Below are positions 1 through 6,325 of a DNA stretch of 7,817 bases, in pieces. Each line of letters starts with the position of its first letter. The stretch's first letter is position 1. The DNA is from an uncultured Eubacteriales bacterium (lineage in GTDB: Bacteria > Bacillota > Clostridia > UMGS1810). The stretch is taken from contig USKN01000087.1 in the NCBI GenBank assembly GCA_900555295.1, forward strand, positions 1 through 7,817, in the 5' to 3' direction. The position numbers and the translations under genes are program-made. The notes under the pieces were generated by a model. That model had not been told where the DNA came from, did no database searches, and saw nothing but the letters and a program-made list of their open reading frames with translations.

Positions 1-75
1 GCAACAGAGCGGCTGGTGGCAGAACTGGAGAAAATCTGTAAACTGAACCGGGTTTTCTTAAATGAGATTGTATAA
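1..75 (+). CDS. C-terminal end of an unidentified protein (partial)
   Basis: An open frame enters from the left edge and ends at TAA 73-75, giving 24 residues. The visible tail is mixed charged and hydrophobic (it ends LNRVFLNEIV) and looks helical, but it contains no motif that identifies a family. It ends only five bases before the -35 box of the next transcription unit. No terminator hairpin lies between the two, so some read-through into the T-box leader is possible. Codon style (CTG, CGG, ATC, GTG) resembles cysE rather than the genes from cysS onward. The function is unknown. Confidence 0.55.
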   Translation, partial: ATERLVAELEKICKLNRVFLNEIV

Positions 76-80
76 TGCGG

Positions 81-109
81 TTGACAAAAACTGAAAAGTT
101 GAATAAGAT
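81..109 (+). promoter_or_regulatory. Sigma-A-type promoter of the T-box/cysE operon
   Basis: A perfect -35 box TTGACA lies at 81-86. A -10-like TAAGAT lies at 104-109, matching TATAAT at four of six positions, with a 17-bp spacer. Transcription would start near 115-117, upstream of the T-box leader, which suits a leader-controlled operon. The -10 match is imperfect, so the assignment rests on the -35 box, the spacing and the position. Confidence 0.6.
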
Positions 110-110
110 A

Positions 111-123
111 ATGTAAGTGAGTA
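111..123 (+). repeat. 13-bp direct repeat, copy 1
   Basis: The 13-mer ATGTAAGTGAGTA occurs here and again exactly at 192-204. The two copies are offset by 81 bp and enclose two hairpins. The second copy lies at the foot of the T-box leader. The match stops cleanly at both ends (flanking bases differ), so it is either a local duplication or the target duplication of a tiny insertion. Confidence 0.75.
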
Positions 124-188
124 GGATTGTGGGAGTGCGTAGCACGGAGCAATCCGTAGGCATCAAAGTCGGGAGCTTTTGCCCCGAC
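124..188 (+). other. Two-hairpin segment between the 13-bp repeats
   Basis: Hairpin 1 pairs GGATTG (124-129) with CAATCC (150-155) and holds an inner hairpin GTGC-GTA-GCAC (135-145). Hairpin 2 pairs GTCGGG (168-173) with CCCGAC (183-188), with an inner GC-TTTT-GC. Neither is followed by a T-run, so they do not look like terminators. The segment is transcribed if the 81-109 promoter is used. It is not part of a standard T-box stem I as I can read it, and its role is unknown. Confidence 0.5.
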
Positions 189-191
189 ATC

Positions 192-204
192 ATGTAAGTG
201 AGTA
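192..204 (+). repeat. 13-bp direct repeat, copy 2
   Basis: Exact second copy of the 13-mer at 111-123. This copy runs directly into the A-rich start of the T-box stem I region, which suggests it is the original and that the upstream copy and hairpins were added. Confidence 0.75.
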
Positions 205-450
205 AGAAAAAGACCAGGAACGGGAAGAGTAGCTATGTTCAGGCTGCCAGAGAGTGGGTGTCATCGGCTGGAAGCATCCTTAAGTTATGAAGATTGTGAA
301 GTGCCCCCGGGAGTTGATTCTGCGAAAGAGCAAGTAGCGGGATACGTTGGCACGCGTTAAGTGTATCAAGTGAAAGAAGAGGATTCTTTTATTAGAGTGG
401 AACCGCGGAGAAGACTTCGTCTCTATTTTGAGACGGAGTTTTTATTTTTA
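205..450 (+). promoter_or_regulatory. T-box leader (tRNA-sensing riboswitch), probably cysteine-specific
   Basis: T-box leaders bind a cognate tRNA and let transcription continue only when it is uncharged. Visible parts are: a stem I 5' strand with the conserved GGGAAGAGTAG at about 221-231; the AGAGAG bulge at 249-254; a distal stem GGGTG (256-260) with CATCC (275-279); a candidate stem III from GATAC (341-345) to GTATC (363-367); the T-box core AGAGTGGAACCGCGG (394-408); and a terminator at 413-440. The UGC at 302-304, in the 3' strand of stem I after GAAG, is a plausible Cys specifier and fits the cysE-cysS genes behind it. The specifier is inferred: GUG at 301-303 overlaps it, and I could not fold the whole RNA. 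Confidence 0.92.
413..449 (+). terminator. Rho-independent terminator of the T-box leader
   Basis: An 11-bp stem pairs 413-423 (GACTTCGTCTC) with 430-440 (GAGACGGAGTT), with a six-base loop and a T-rich tail at 439-449. It lies just after the T-box core, whose 3' bases would compete with it in the antiterminator. It is therefore the conditional off-switch for cysE-cysS-mrnC. Confidence 0.88.
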
Positions 451-497
451 TCAGGAAAGTTTTATATCTTTTAAATCAGGTGTTAGGAGAGAGGAAA

Positions 498-1193
498 ATG
501 AGCATATTATCGTATGTGAAAGATGAAATTCAGGTTATACGGGAGCGTGACCCTGCGATCAAATCGAATATGGAAGTATTTCTTTATCCGAGTTTTAAAG
601 TCATACTGAATTATCGGATCGCACATAAGCTGTATCTGAAAAAGCATTTCTTCTGGGCAAGATGGATCTCCCAGAGGGCTGCACGAAAGACCGGGATTGA
701 AATCCATCCGGGAGCAACAATAGGAAAAGGGCTTTTTATTGACCATGGAAGTGGTGTGATCATCGGAGAAACGACGATCATCGGAGATAATGTGACTTTG
801 TATCAGGGCGTAACACTTGGGGGTACAGGAAAAGAACAGGGAAAGAGACATCCTACTTTAAAAGATAATGTTATGGTCAGTGCAGGGGCGAAAGTAATCG
901 GTTCTTTTACGATCGGGGAAAATTCCAAGATCGGGGCAGGATCCGTTGTGCTTGAAGAAGTTCCTCCGAACTGTACCGTGGTCGGTGTGCCGGGCAGAAT
1001 TGTAAAGATGGATAATAAGAAAGTTCCGCGAAGCGATATGGATCAGATCCATCTGCCGGATCCGGTACTGCATGATATCCGTGAACTCCAGCAGGAAAAT
1101 ATTCAACTTCACAAGCAGTTGGAGGATATGGTAGAATATATGAAATGCTTAGAGAAGAAAAGAAAGGAAGACGCAGCAAATGAAGATTTATAA
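498..1193 (+). CDS. cysE: Serine O-acetyltransferase
   Basis: Transfers acetyl from acetyl-CoA to L-serine to give O-acetylserine, the carbon skeleton for cysteine synthesis; cytosolic. The 231-residue product starts with a short helical region (1-65), followed by a left-handed beta-helix of hexapeptide repeats (about 67-170). Family marks are IHPGA (69-73), DHGSG with the likely catalytic His83 (82-86), GET (90-92), GGTGK (108-112) and KRHP (116-119). The length fits the short bacterial type. The tail (about 183-226) is rich in Glu, Lys and Gln and probably a coiled coil. ATG 498 is chosen over the in-frame GTG at 480 because AGGAG (485-489) lies eight bases before it and inside the longer reading. 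The gene follows the T-box directly, so cysteine starvation should switch it on. It overlaps cysS by 14 bases. Its codon use (ATC 13, ATT 5, ATA 4) differs sharply from the genes downstream. Confidence 0.95.
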   Translation: MSILSYVKDEIQVIRERDPAIKSNMEVFLYPSFKVILNYRIAHKLYLKKHFFWARWISQRAARKTGIEIHPGATIGKGLFIDHGSGVIIGETTIIGDNVTLYQGVTLGGTGKEQGKRHPTLKDNVMVSAGAKVIGSFTIGENSKIGAGSVVLEEVPPNCTVVGVPGRIVKMDNKKVPRSDMDQIHLPDPVLHDIRELQQENIQLHKQLEDMVEYMKCLEKKRKEDAANEDL

Positions 1194-2568
1194 TACGATG
1201 TCAAAGAGAAAAGAAGAATTTGTGCCGTTGGAAGAAGGAAAAGTAAAAATGTATGTATGCGGTCCTACAGTTTACAATTTTATTCATATAGGAAATGCAA
1301 GACCGTTTATTATATTCGATACTTTAAGACGGTATTTGGAATATAGGGGATATGATGTAACATTTGTGCAGAATTTTACCGATATAGACGATAAAATGAT
1401 AAGACGTGCAAATGAAGAACACATAACGGTAAAACAACTTGCCGACAGGTTTATAGCGGAGTATTTTAAAGATGCCGAGGGATTGGGAATAGAACACGCA
1501 ACATACCACCCAAAAGCAACCGAAAATATAGACGCAATAATTGAGCTTATAAAAACGCTTGTTGATAATGGCTTTGCATATAATATAGACGGCGATGTGT
1601 ATTTTGATGTAAAAAAATTTAAACAGTATGGCAAACTTTCGCATCAGCCGCTCGAAAATCTTGAGGCGGGAGCAAGAATAGCCGTAGGCGAAAAAAAGAA
1701 AGACCCAATGGATTTTGCCGTATGGAAAGCAAAAAAAGAAGGAGAACCCGCGTGGGAAAGTCCGTGGGGTGAGGGACGTCCCGGCTGGCATATAGAGTGC
1801 TCGGCAATGGCAAATAAATACCTTGGTAAAACAATAGATATTCATTCGGGAGGAAAAGACCTTATTTTTCCGCATCACGAAAATGAAATTGCACAGAGTG
1901 AGTGTGCCCACGGCTGTGAGTTTGCACGTTATTGGCTTCACAACGGTTATATTAATGTTGACGGTCAAAAAATGAGTAAATCGCTTAATAACTTTTTTAC
2001 CGTTAGGGATGTTGCAAAAGAGTTTGATTATGTTGTAATAAGGTTTTTTATGCTGTCGGCTCATTACAGAAACCCCATTAATTTCAGTGATGAACTTTTG
2101 CGCCAGGCTAAAGCGGGACTTGACAGAATATATACTTGCGCCGAAAATCTTGAGTTTTTAATAAAAAATGCGCAAAACGACAGTGTTGATGATGAGTTAA
2201 AACACAAAACAGAGCAGTTTAGAGATAAATTTGTTGAGGCAATGGATGATGATATTAACACAGCGGACGCTATAAGCGTAATTTTTGACGCGGTAAAATT
2301 TGTAAATACCGAAATGAACGCGTCCACGCCAAAACAAAACCTTGAAACTGCACTTAATATAATAAATGAGTTGTGTTCGGTTCTCGGTATTGAGCGCAAA
2401 ATGCATAACGAAATACTCGATGATGATATAGAAAAGCTTATTGAGGAGAGAAATTGCGCACGTAAAGAAAAAAACTTTTCACGTGCCGACGAGATACGCG
2501 ATATGCTTAAAAATAACGGTATTGTACTTGAAGATACTCGTCAGGGAGTAAAATGGAAGAGAGTGTAA
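1180..2568 (+). CDS. cysS: Cysteinyl-tRNA synthetase
   Basis: Class I aminoacyl-tRNA synthetase that charges tRNA-Cys with cysteine using ATP. The 462-residue product is full length. Cys27 in YVCGP, Cys in WHIECSAM and the His/Glu of FPHHENE form the usual zinc site that selects cysteine. The HIGH-type motif is HIGN (36-39) and the KMSKS loop is exact at 264-268. The C-terminal part is the helical anticodon-binding region. The start ATG lies inside the end of cysE, with AAGGAAG (1164-1170) nine bases before it, so translation is probably coupled. Grouping with cysE under one T-box ties cysteine supply to its use. Isoleucine codons are 23 ATA, 14 ATT and no ATC, the reverse of cysE. Confidence 0.97.
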   Translation: MKIYNTMSKRKEEFVPLEEGKVKMYVCGPTVYNFIHIGNARPFIIFDTLRRYLEYRGYDVTFVQNFTDIDDKMIRRANEEHITVKQLADRFIAEYFKDAEGLGIEHATYHPKATENIDAIIELIKTLVDNGFAYNIDGDVYFDVKKFKQYGKLSHQPLENLEAGARIAVGEKKKDPMDFAVWKAKKEGEPAWESPWGEGRPGWHIECSAMANKYLGKTIDIHSGGKDLIFPHHENEIAQSECAHGCEFARYWLHNGYINVDGQKMSKSLNNFFTVRDVAKEFDYVVIRFFMLSAHYRNPINFSDELLRQAKAGLDRIYTCAENLEFLIKNAQNDSVDDELKHKTEQFRDKFVEAMDDDINTADAISVIFDAVKFVNTEMNASTPKQNLETALNIINELCSVLGIERKMHNEILDDDIEKLIEERNCARKEKNFSRADEIRDMLKNNGIVLEDTRQGVKWKRV

Positions 2569-2574
2569 ATTGGT

Positions 2575-2985
2575 ATGTTCGGATATGAATTTAATATTGA
2601 TTACCGCAATGTATCGCCGTTGTCGCTTGCATATATAGGTGATGCGGTTTATGAACTTTATGTACGTTCATATGTAATGAGCGGGCAAAATATGCCCGTT
2701 GCCAAACTGCATAAATTATCGTGCGGATTTGTTAAAGCCCAATCACAGAGTAAAATAATTAAGTCAATATTAAACGAACTTACCGATGAAGAAATGTCTG
2801 TTTTTAAACGCGGGCGCAATGCTCATTCGCATACGGCGGCAAAAAATGCCGATATAATAGATTACAGGTATGCAACGGGATTTGAAGCCCTTATAGGATA
2901 TACATATTTAAAAAAAGACGAAAAGCGTTTAAACGAATTGCTTAAATTGAGTATACGGTCAAAAGAAATCGAAAAAGAAAAATAA
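2575..2985 (+). CDS. mrnC: Mini-ribonuclease III
   Basis: A stand-alone RNase III catalytic domain without the double-stranded RNA-binding domain. In Bacillus subtilis, MrnC matures the ends of 23S rRNA. The 136-residue product has PLSLAYIGDAVYE (15-27) with Asp23 at the catalytic position, the KRGRNAHSHT block (79-88), and DYRYATGFEALIGYTYL, which carries the second acidic site. It starts six bases after the cysS stop and has only a weak purine-rich site (GGAAGAG, inside the end of cysS), so translation probably relies on coupling. The order cysE-cysS-mrnC is common in Firmicutes. Confidence 0.93.
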   Translation: MFGYEFNIDYRNVSPLSLAYIGDAVYELYVRSYVMSGQNMPVAKLHKLSCGFVKAQSQSKIIKSILNELTDEEMSVFKRGRNAHSHTAAKNADIIDYRYATGFEALIGYTYLKKDEKRLNELLKLSIRSKEIEKEK

Positions 2986-3000
2986 TAATATAACGGCATA

Positions 3001-3031
3001 ATACACATACTGTTTACGGGTGATTGTGTAT
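3001..3031 (+). other. Inverted repeat enclosing the YitT-family ribosome binding site
   Basis: ATACACA (3001-3007) is a perfect inverted match to TGTGTAT (3025-3031). The right arm includes the first two bases of the ATG at 3030, and the loop holds the only candidate ribosome binding site, GGTGAT (3019-3024). In RNA this 7-bp stem could partly hide the start codon. AT-rich DNA gives such repeats by chance, so the evidence is thin. Confidence 0.3.
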
Positions 3032-3878
3032 GCCAAAATATAATTCAGTTACAATAAAAAACTATTTTTATCTTACACTCGGAGCTTTTTTAACCGCTAT
3101 TGCACTTAATGTGTTTTTAACTCCGGCAAGTCTTGCGCCGGGCGGTGCAAGCGGTATTGCAACCGTACTGTACAAAAGTGCAAACATACCAATGTATTTT
3201 ACCGTACTTGAGGTAAATGCGGTTTTATTGCTTTTGGGATATAAAAACCTTGGCAAAAGAGTGCTTTTTAAAACAATTTACGCAACGGTTATTATGTCGT
3301 TTTTTATTCGCCTTACCGAAAATTTTGGCAAAATAGATAACGATTTTGTTTTGTCGGCGGTAATGGGCGGTGCGCTTATGGGGGCAGGTACAGGGCTTAC
3401 GGTTGCCGGAGGCGGCTCAACGGGCGGAACCGATTTGGCTGCAATATTGCTTAATAATTTGTTTGGCACAATTACAATTGCAAAACTTATAATGATTATA
3501 GATTTTTTAGTAATTGTTCTTTCGGGTATAGTTTTTAAAAATTATCAAATAATGCTTTATTCGGCAATATCGCTTTATATAAGCGCCAAAATTGCCGATA
3601 ACATAATAGAAGGTGTAAATTTTGCCGTTTTGGTTTTTATTATAACCGACAGAGGCGGTCAAATAGGACAAGCGCTTTTAAATAAATTACACCACGGTGT
3701 TACATCAATTGAAAGTAAGGGAATGTACAGCAATTGCAGCCGCTCGGTTTTAATGTGTGCCGTAAGGCGCAACGAATTTGTAAGGCTGAAAAAAATTGTT
3801 GCAAATACAGATAAAAACGCATTTATTATTCTTACCGATGCACGTAATGTGCTCGGAGAAGGATTTGGTGATAAATAA
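3030..3878 (+). CDS. YitT-family membrane protein (DUF161 plus DUF2179)
   Basis: An integral membrane protein of a family widespread in Firmicutes whose transported substrate is not established. The 282-residue product has about five or six hydrophobic segments between residues 10 and 200. It carries the family signature GGGSTGGTDLAAILL near 125-140. A soluble C-terminal DUF2179 domain follows (about 220-282), with GVTSIESKGMY, a run of basic residues and the ending NVLGEGF. I place the start at ATG 3030, since GGTGAT (3019-3024) sits five bases before it; the TTG at 3024 overlaps that site and adds only two residues. No promoter is evident in the 44-base gap after mrnC, so it may be read from the cys operon. 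A link to cysteine metabolism is not supported by the sequence. Confidence 0.88.
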   Translation: MPKYNSVTIKNYFYLTLGAFLTAIALNVFLTPASLAPGGASGIATVLYKSANIPMYFTVLEVNAVLLLLGYKNLGKRVLFKTIYATVIMSFFIRLTENFGKIDNDFVLSAVMGGALMGAGTGLTVAGGGSTGGTDLAAILLNNLFGTITIAKLIMIIDFLVIVLSGIVFKNYQIMLYSAISLYISAKIADNIIEGVNFAVLVFIITDRGGQIGQALLNKLHHGVTSIESKGMYSNCSRSVLMCAVRRNEFVRLKKIVANTDKNAFIILTDARNVLGEGFGDK

Positions 3879-3902
3879 ATTTTACAAGGAGGTAAAAGTA
3901 TT

Positions 3903-4745
3903 ATGTTAAATAATACTCAATTGGAGCTTATTGCTTACAAAATAAGAAAGCACGCAGTAACGGCAGTACACAGCGCGTCATCGGGACACCCCGGAGGTTC
4001 TCTTTAGATTGCCGATATTCTCTCGGTTCTCTATTTCGATGAAATGAAAATTGACCCGAAGGACCCCAAAAACCCCGAACGCGACAGGTTTGTGCTTTCA
4101 AAAGGGCATTGCGCTCCGGCACTTTACGGAACACTTGCCGAGAGAGGATATTTTCCTGTAGAGGATATTCCCACATTCAGAAAGTTTGGAAGTTATCTTC
4201 AGGGACACCCCGATATGAAAGGTGTACCCGGCGTTGATATGTCTACAGGTTCACTCGGTCAGGGAATAAGTGCAGCCGGCGGTATGGCACTCGCTGCAAA
4301 ACTCGATAATAAAGATTACCGCGTATATGCAGTACTCGGCGACGGCGAACTCGAAGAAGGACAAGTATGGGAGGCTGCAATGTTTGCGGCGCATTATAAA
4401 TTAGACAACCTTACTGCATTTGTTGATTTTAACGGATTGCAAATTGACGGCGATATTACAAAGGTAATGAATCCCACTCCGATTGATAAAAAATTTGAAG
4501 CATTCGGCTGGAATGTAATATGCATTGACGCGCATAATTATGATGATATTAAAAATGCAATAAAAACAGCCAAAAACACAAAAGGAAAACCAACAGCCGT
4601 TATTGCAAAAAGCGTTAAAGGCAAGGGTGTTTCGTTTATGGAAAACAATGCGGCTTGGCACGGAAGTGCACCCAATGACGAACAATTTGCTTTGGCTGTA
4701 TCGGAACTTGACGCTAAAATTAAAGAGTTGGAGGCGAATATATAA
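3903..4745 (+). pseudogene. Transketolase N-terminal subunit, interrupted by an in-frame TAG
   Basis: Thiamine diphosphate-binding half of a two-gene transketolase, which moves two-carbon units between sugar phosphates in the non-oxidative pentose phosphate pathway. The frame opens at ATG 3903, nine bases after a strong AAGGAGGT (3886-3893). It runs through SGHPGGSL (27-34), meets TAG at 4005-4007 (codon 35), then continues without shift as IADILSVLYF. Relatives usually have Ser at this point, one C-to-A change away (TCG). Downstream are LSKGHCAP (65-72), LGQG and the cofactor motif GDGE (146-149) to Asn177. Read through, it would be 280 residues, a normal length. A restart at ATG 4044 would lose the GHPGG cofactor loop and has no clear ribosome binding site. 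The rest shows no decay. Possible causes are a base-call error, a fresh nonsense mutation or amber read-through. Confidence 0.85.
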
Positions 4746-5692
4746 TGTCAGACAAAAAAATTGCTACACGTGAGGCATACGGCAATGCACTTGCGGAATT
4801 TGGCGCAGATGAAAATATACTTGTTTTGGATGCCGATTTATCCAAATCCACAAAAACAGACACGTTCAAAAAGAAATACCCTGAAAGATTTATAAATATG
4901 GGTATTGCCGAGGCTAATATGGTGAGTGTTGCGGCAGGTCTTGCAACGTGCGGTAAAACCGTTTTTGCAAGTTCGTTTGCAATGTTTGCGGCAGGACGTG
5001 CGTTTGAGCAGGTAAGAAACTCTGTTTGTTATCCAAAACTTAATGTTAAAATAGGCGCAACACACGCCGGTATTTCGGTGGGTGAAGACGGAGCAACTCA
5101 CCAATGCCTTGAAGATATCGGCATTATGAGAACACTTCCCAATATGATAATTATAAATCCTGCCGATGCTGTTGAGGCAAGAGCGGCAGTTAAAGCGGCA
5201 ATAGAACATAACGGCCCCGTATATCTTCGTTTCGGCAGACTTCCCGTTCCTGTTTTGTTTGATGAAAATTCATATAATTTTGAAATAGGAAAAGGTGTTG
5301 TTTTAAAAGACGGTACGGATGTTACAATAGTTGCTACGGGTCTTTTGGTGGGTGACGCACTTGAAGCATACGAAATTCTTAAAAACCAAAATATAAATGC
5401 ACGTATTATAAATATACATACAATTAAACCTATAGATGCAGAGCTTATTACAAAAGCAGCTGACGAAACAGGTGCAATAGTAACTTGTGAAGAACACAAT
5501 ATAATAGGAGGACTCGGCAGTGCGGTAGCTGAAGTCCTTGCCGAAAATATGCCTGTGCCTATGGAAAGAATAGGTACGCGTGATGTGTTTGGCGCAAGCG
5601 GTAAGCCTGCAGATCTTTTAAAAGCGTATAAACTTACGGCAGATGATATTGTAGACGCGGTTAAAAAAGTTATTGCAAGAAAGACAAAATAA
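4745..5692 (+). CDS. Transketolase C-terminal subunit
   Basis: The partner half of the split transketolase: the pyrimidine-binding domain (about 1-165) plus the C-terminal domain (about 185-315). GIAEANM (53-59) supplies the Glu56 that activates the cofactor's pyrimidine ring. SSFAMFAAGRAFEQVRN (76-92) and THAGISVGEDGATHQ (106-120) are typical of transketolase rather than of 1-deoxyxylulose-5-phosphate synthase, which is fused in one chain. At 315 residues it is full length. The ATG shares one base with the upstream stop (TAATG), and GGAGG (4730-4734) is ten bases before it, so the two subunits are translationally coupled. With the N-terminal partner blocked at codon 35, this subunit would lack its cofactor partner unless the TAG is read through or is an error. 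Confidence 0.95.
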   Translation: MSDKKIATREAYGNALAEFGADENILVLDADLSKSTKTDTFKKKYPERFINMGIAEANMVSVAAGLATCGKTVFASSFAMFAAGRAFEQVRNSVCYPKLNVKIGATHAGISVGEDGATHQCLEDIGIMRTLPNMIIINPADAVEARAAVKAAIEHNGPVYLRFGRLPVPVLFDENSYNFEIGKGVVLKDGTDVTIVATGLLVGDALEAYEILKNQNINARIINIHTIKPIDAELITKAADETGAIVTCEEHNIIGGLGSAVAEVLAENMPVPMERIGTRDVFGASGKPADLLKAYKLTADDIVDAVKKVIARKTK

Positions 5693-5725
5693 TAAAATAT
5701 ATTGATATTGTAACAAATAAACAAG

Positions 5726-5764
5726 AGAAGTCCAAAAGTCATTTAGAATTTTGGGCTTCTTTTT
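5726..5764 (+). terminator. Rho-independent terminator after the transketolase genes
   Basis: A 12-bp stem with one G-T pair joins AGAAGTCCAAAA (5726-5737) to TTTTGGGCTTCT (5749-5760), with an 11-base loop and a T-run to 5764. It closes the long upstream unit and separates it from the perR promoter. Confidence 0.88.
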
Positions 5765-5776
5765 ATTTAAAAACTA

Positions 5777-5805
5777 TTGACAGGTTTCGTTTTTATTGTT
5801 ATAAT
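5777..5805 (+). promoter_or_regulatory. Consensus sigma-A promoter of perR
   Basis: Exact TTGACA (5777-5782), a 17-bp spacer and exact TATAAT (5800-5805). The start site should fall near 5812. This is the strongest promoter in the window, as expected for a gene kept in check by its own repressor. Confidence 0.88.
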
Positions 5806-5808
5806 AAA

Positions 5809-5825
5809 TTTGTAATCGTTACAAA
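5809..5825 (+). promoter_or_regulatory. Fur/PerR-type operator at the perR start site
   Basis: TTTGTAA (5809-5815) and TTACAAA (5819-5825) form a perfect 7-3-7 inverted repeat. Read as 7-1-7, TTGTAAT-C-GTTACAA (5810-5824) follows the TNNTAATNATTANNA pattern shared by Fur, PerR and Zur boxes, with one mismatch between arms. It covers the predicted start site, so a bound repressor would block transcription. Autoregulation by PerR is inferred from position and pattern. Confidence 0.65.
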
Positions 5826-5851
5826 AATAAAATGAGCGTGAGGTGAAACAT

Positions 5852-6250
5852 ATGACATCAGTCGATTTGTTGGAAAGTAAAAATATACGTCCGTCGCTGC
5901 AAAGAATAATGATATACGATTATTTAAAAACACACAAAACTCACCCAACTGTTGACGAAATATATAATGCTCTTGCACCGTTGGTTCCCACGCTTTCAAA
6001 AACAACAGTATATAATACAGTTAAATTGTTTGCGGATTCGGGACTTGTAAAAATGCTCACTATAGAAGAACAGCAAGCTCGTTTTGACGCTTGTACCGAT
6101 TTGCACGGTCACTTTTTGTGCGATAATTGCAAAAAGGTTTACGACTTTGATGTAGATGAACCAAAATGTTATAAACTAAACGTTTTTAAAATACGTACCA
6201 AAGAAGTATTTTATACAGGTATTTGCGGTAATTGCAATACCGATAAATAA
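5852..6250 (+). CDS. perR: Peroxide-responsive Fur-family repressor PerR
   Basis: A dimeric DNA-binding repressor that senses peroxide by metal-catalysed oxidation of its regulatory site. The 132-residue product has a winged helix (about 14-70) with LSKTTVYNTV as recognition region, then a metal-binding dimerisation domain. His31, Asp79, His85, His87 and Asp98 reproduce the spacing of the five regulatory ligands of B. subtilis PerR (37, 85, 91, 93, 104) exactly. Asp79 in the RFDA motif favours PerR over Fur, which usually has Glu there. Cys90/Cys93 and Cys125/Cys128 form the structural zinc site. ATG 5852 is preferred over GTG 5843 because that GTG lies within the GAGGTG ribosome binding site. 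The peroxide-defence genes behind it support the call. Confidence 0.9.
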   Translation: MTSVDLLESKNIRPSLQRIMIYDYLKTHKTHPTVDEIYNALAPLVPTLSKTTVYNTVKLFADSGLVKMLTIEEQQARFDACTDLHGHFLCDNCKKVYDFDVDEPKCYKLNVFKIRTKEVFYTGICGNCNTDK

Positions 6251-6325
6251 ATTACCTAAAGCAGTGTTTTAAATAGCGCTGTTAAATATAAAAATTAAAA
6301 ATCAGGAAAAAAGGAGATAATTATT

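Noticed and set aside
111..116. Minimal start-stop reading frame (ATG TAA) in the leader
   Set aside because: It has no ribosome binding site and falls inside the 13-bp repeat; nothing suggests it is translated.
1324..2064. Long antisense open frame (246 codons) opposite cysS
   Set aside because: It is the mirror of cysS, lacks recognisable motifs and a ribosome binding site, and is rich in Phe, Tyr and Cys, as expected from reading an A-rich gene backwards.
4044..4745. Translation restart at ATG 4044 giving a working short transketolase subunit
   Set aside because: No ribosome binding site precedes it and the product would lack the GHPGG cofactor loop. The upstream start has a near-perfect site, so the longer interrupted gene is the better reading.
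5098..5742. Antisense open frame (214 codons) opposite the C-terminal transketolase gene
   Set aside because: It lies wholly over a well-supported gene and the terminator, has a Ser/Ile-rich composition without domains, and has no start signal.
6260..6283. Hairpin between perR and the rubrerythrin gene as a terminator
   Set aside because: The seven-pair stem includes two G-T pairs, has a ten-base loop and is followed by AAATATAAAA rather than a T-run.
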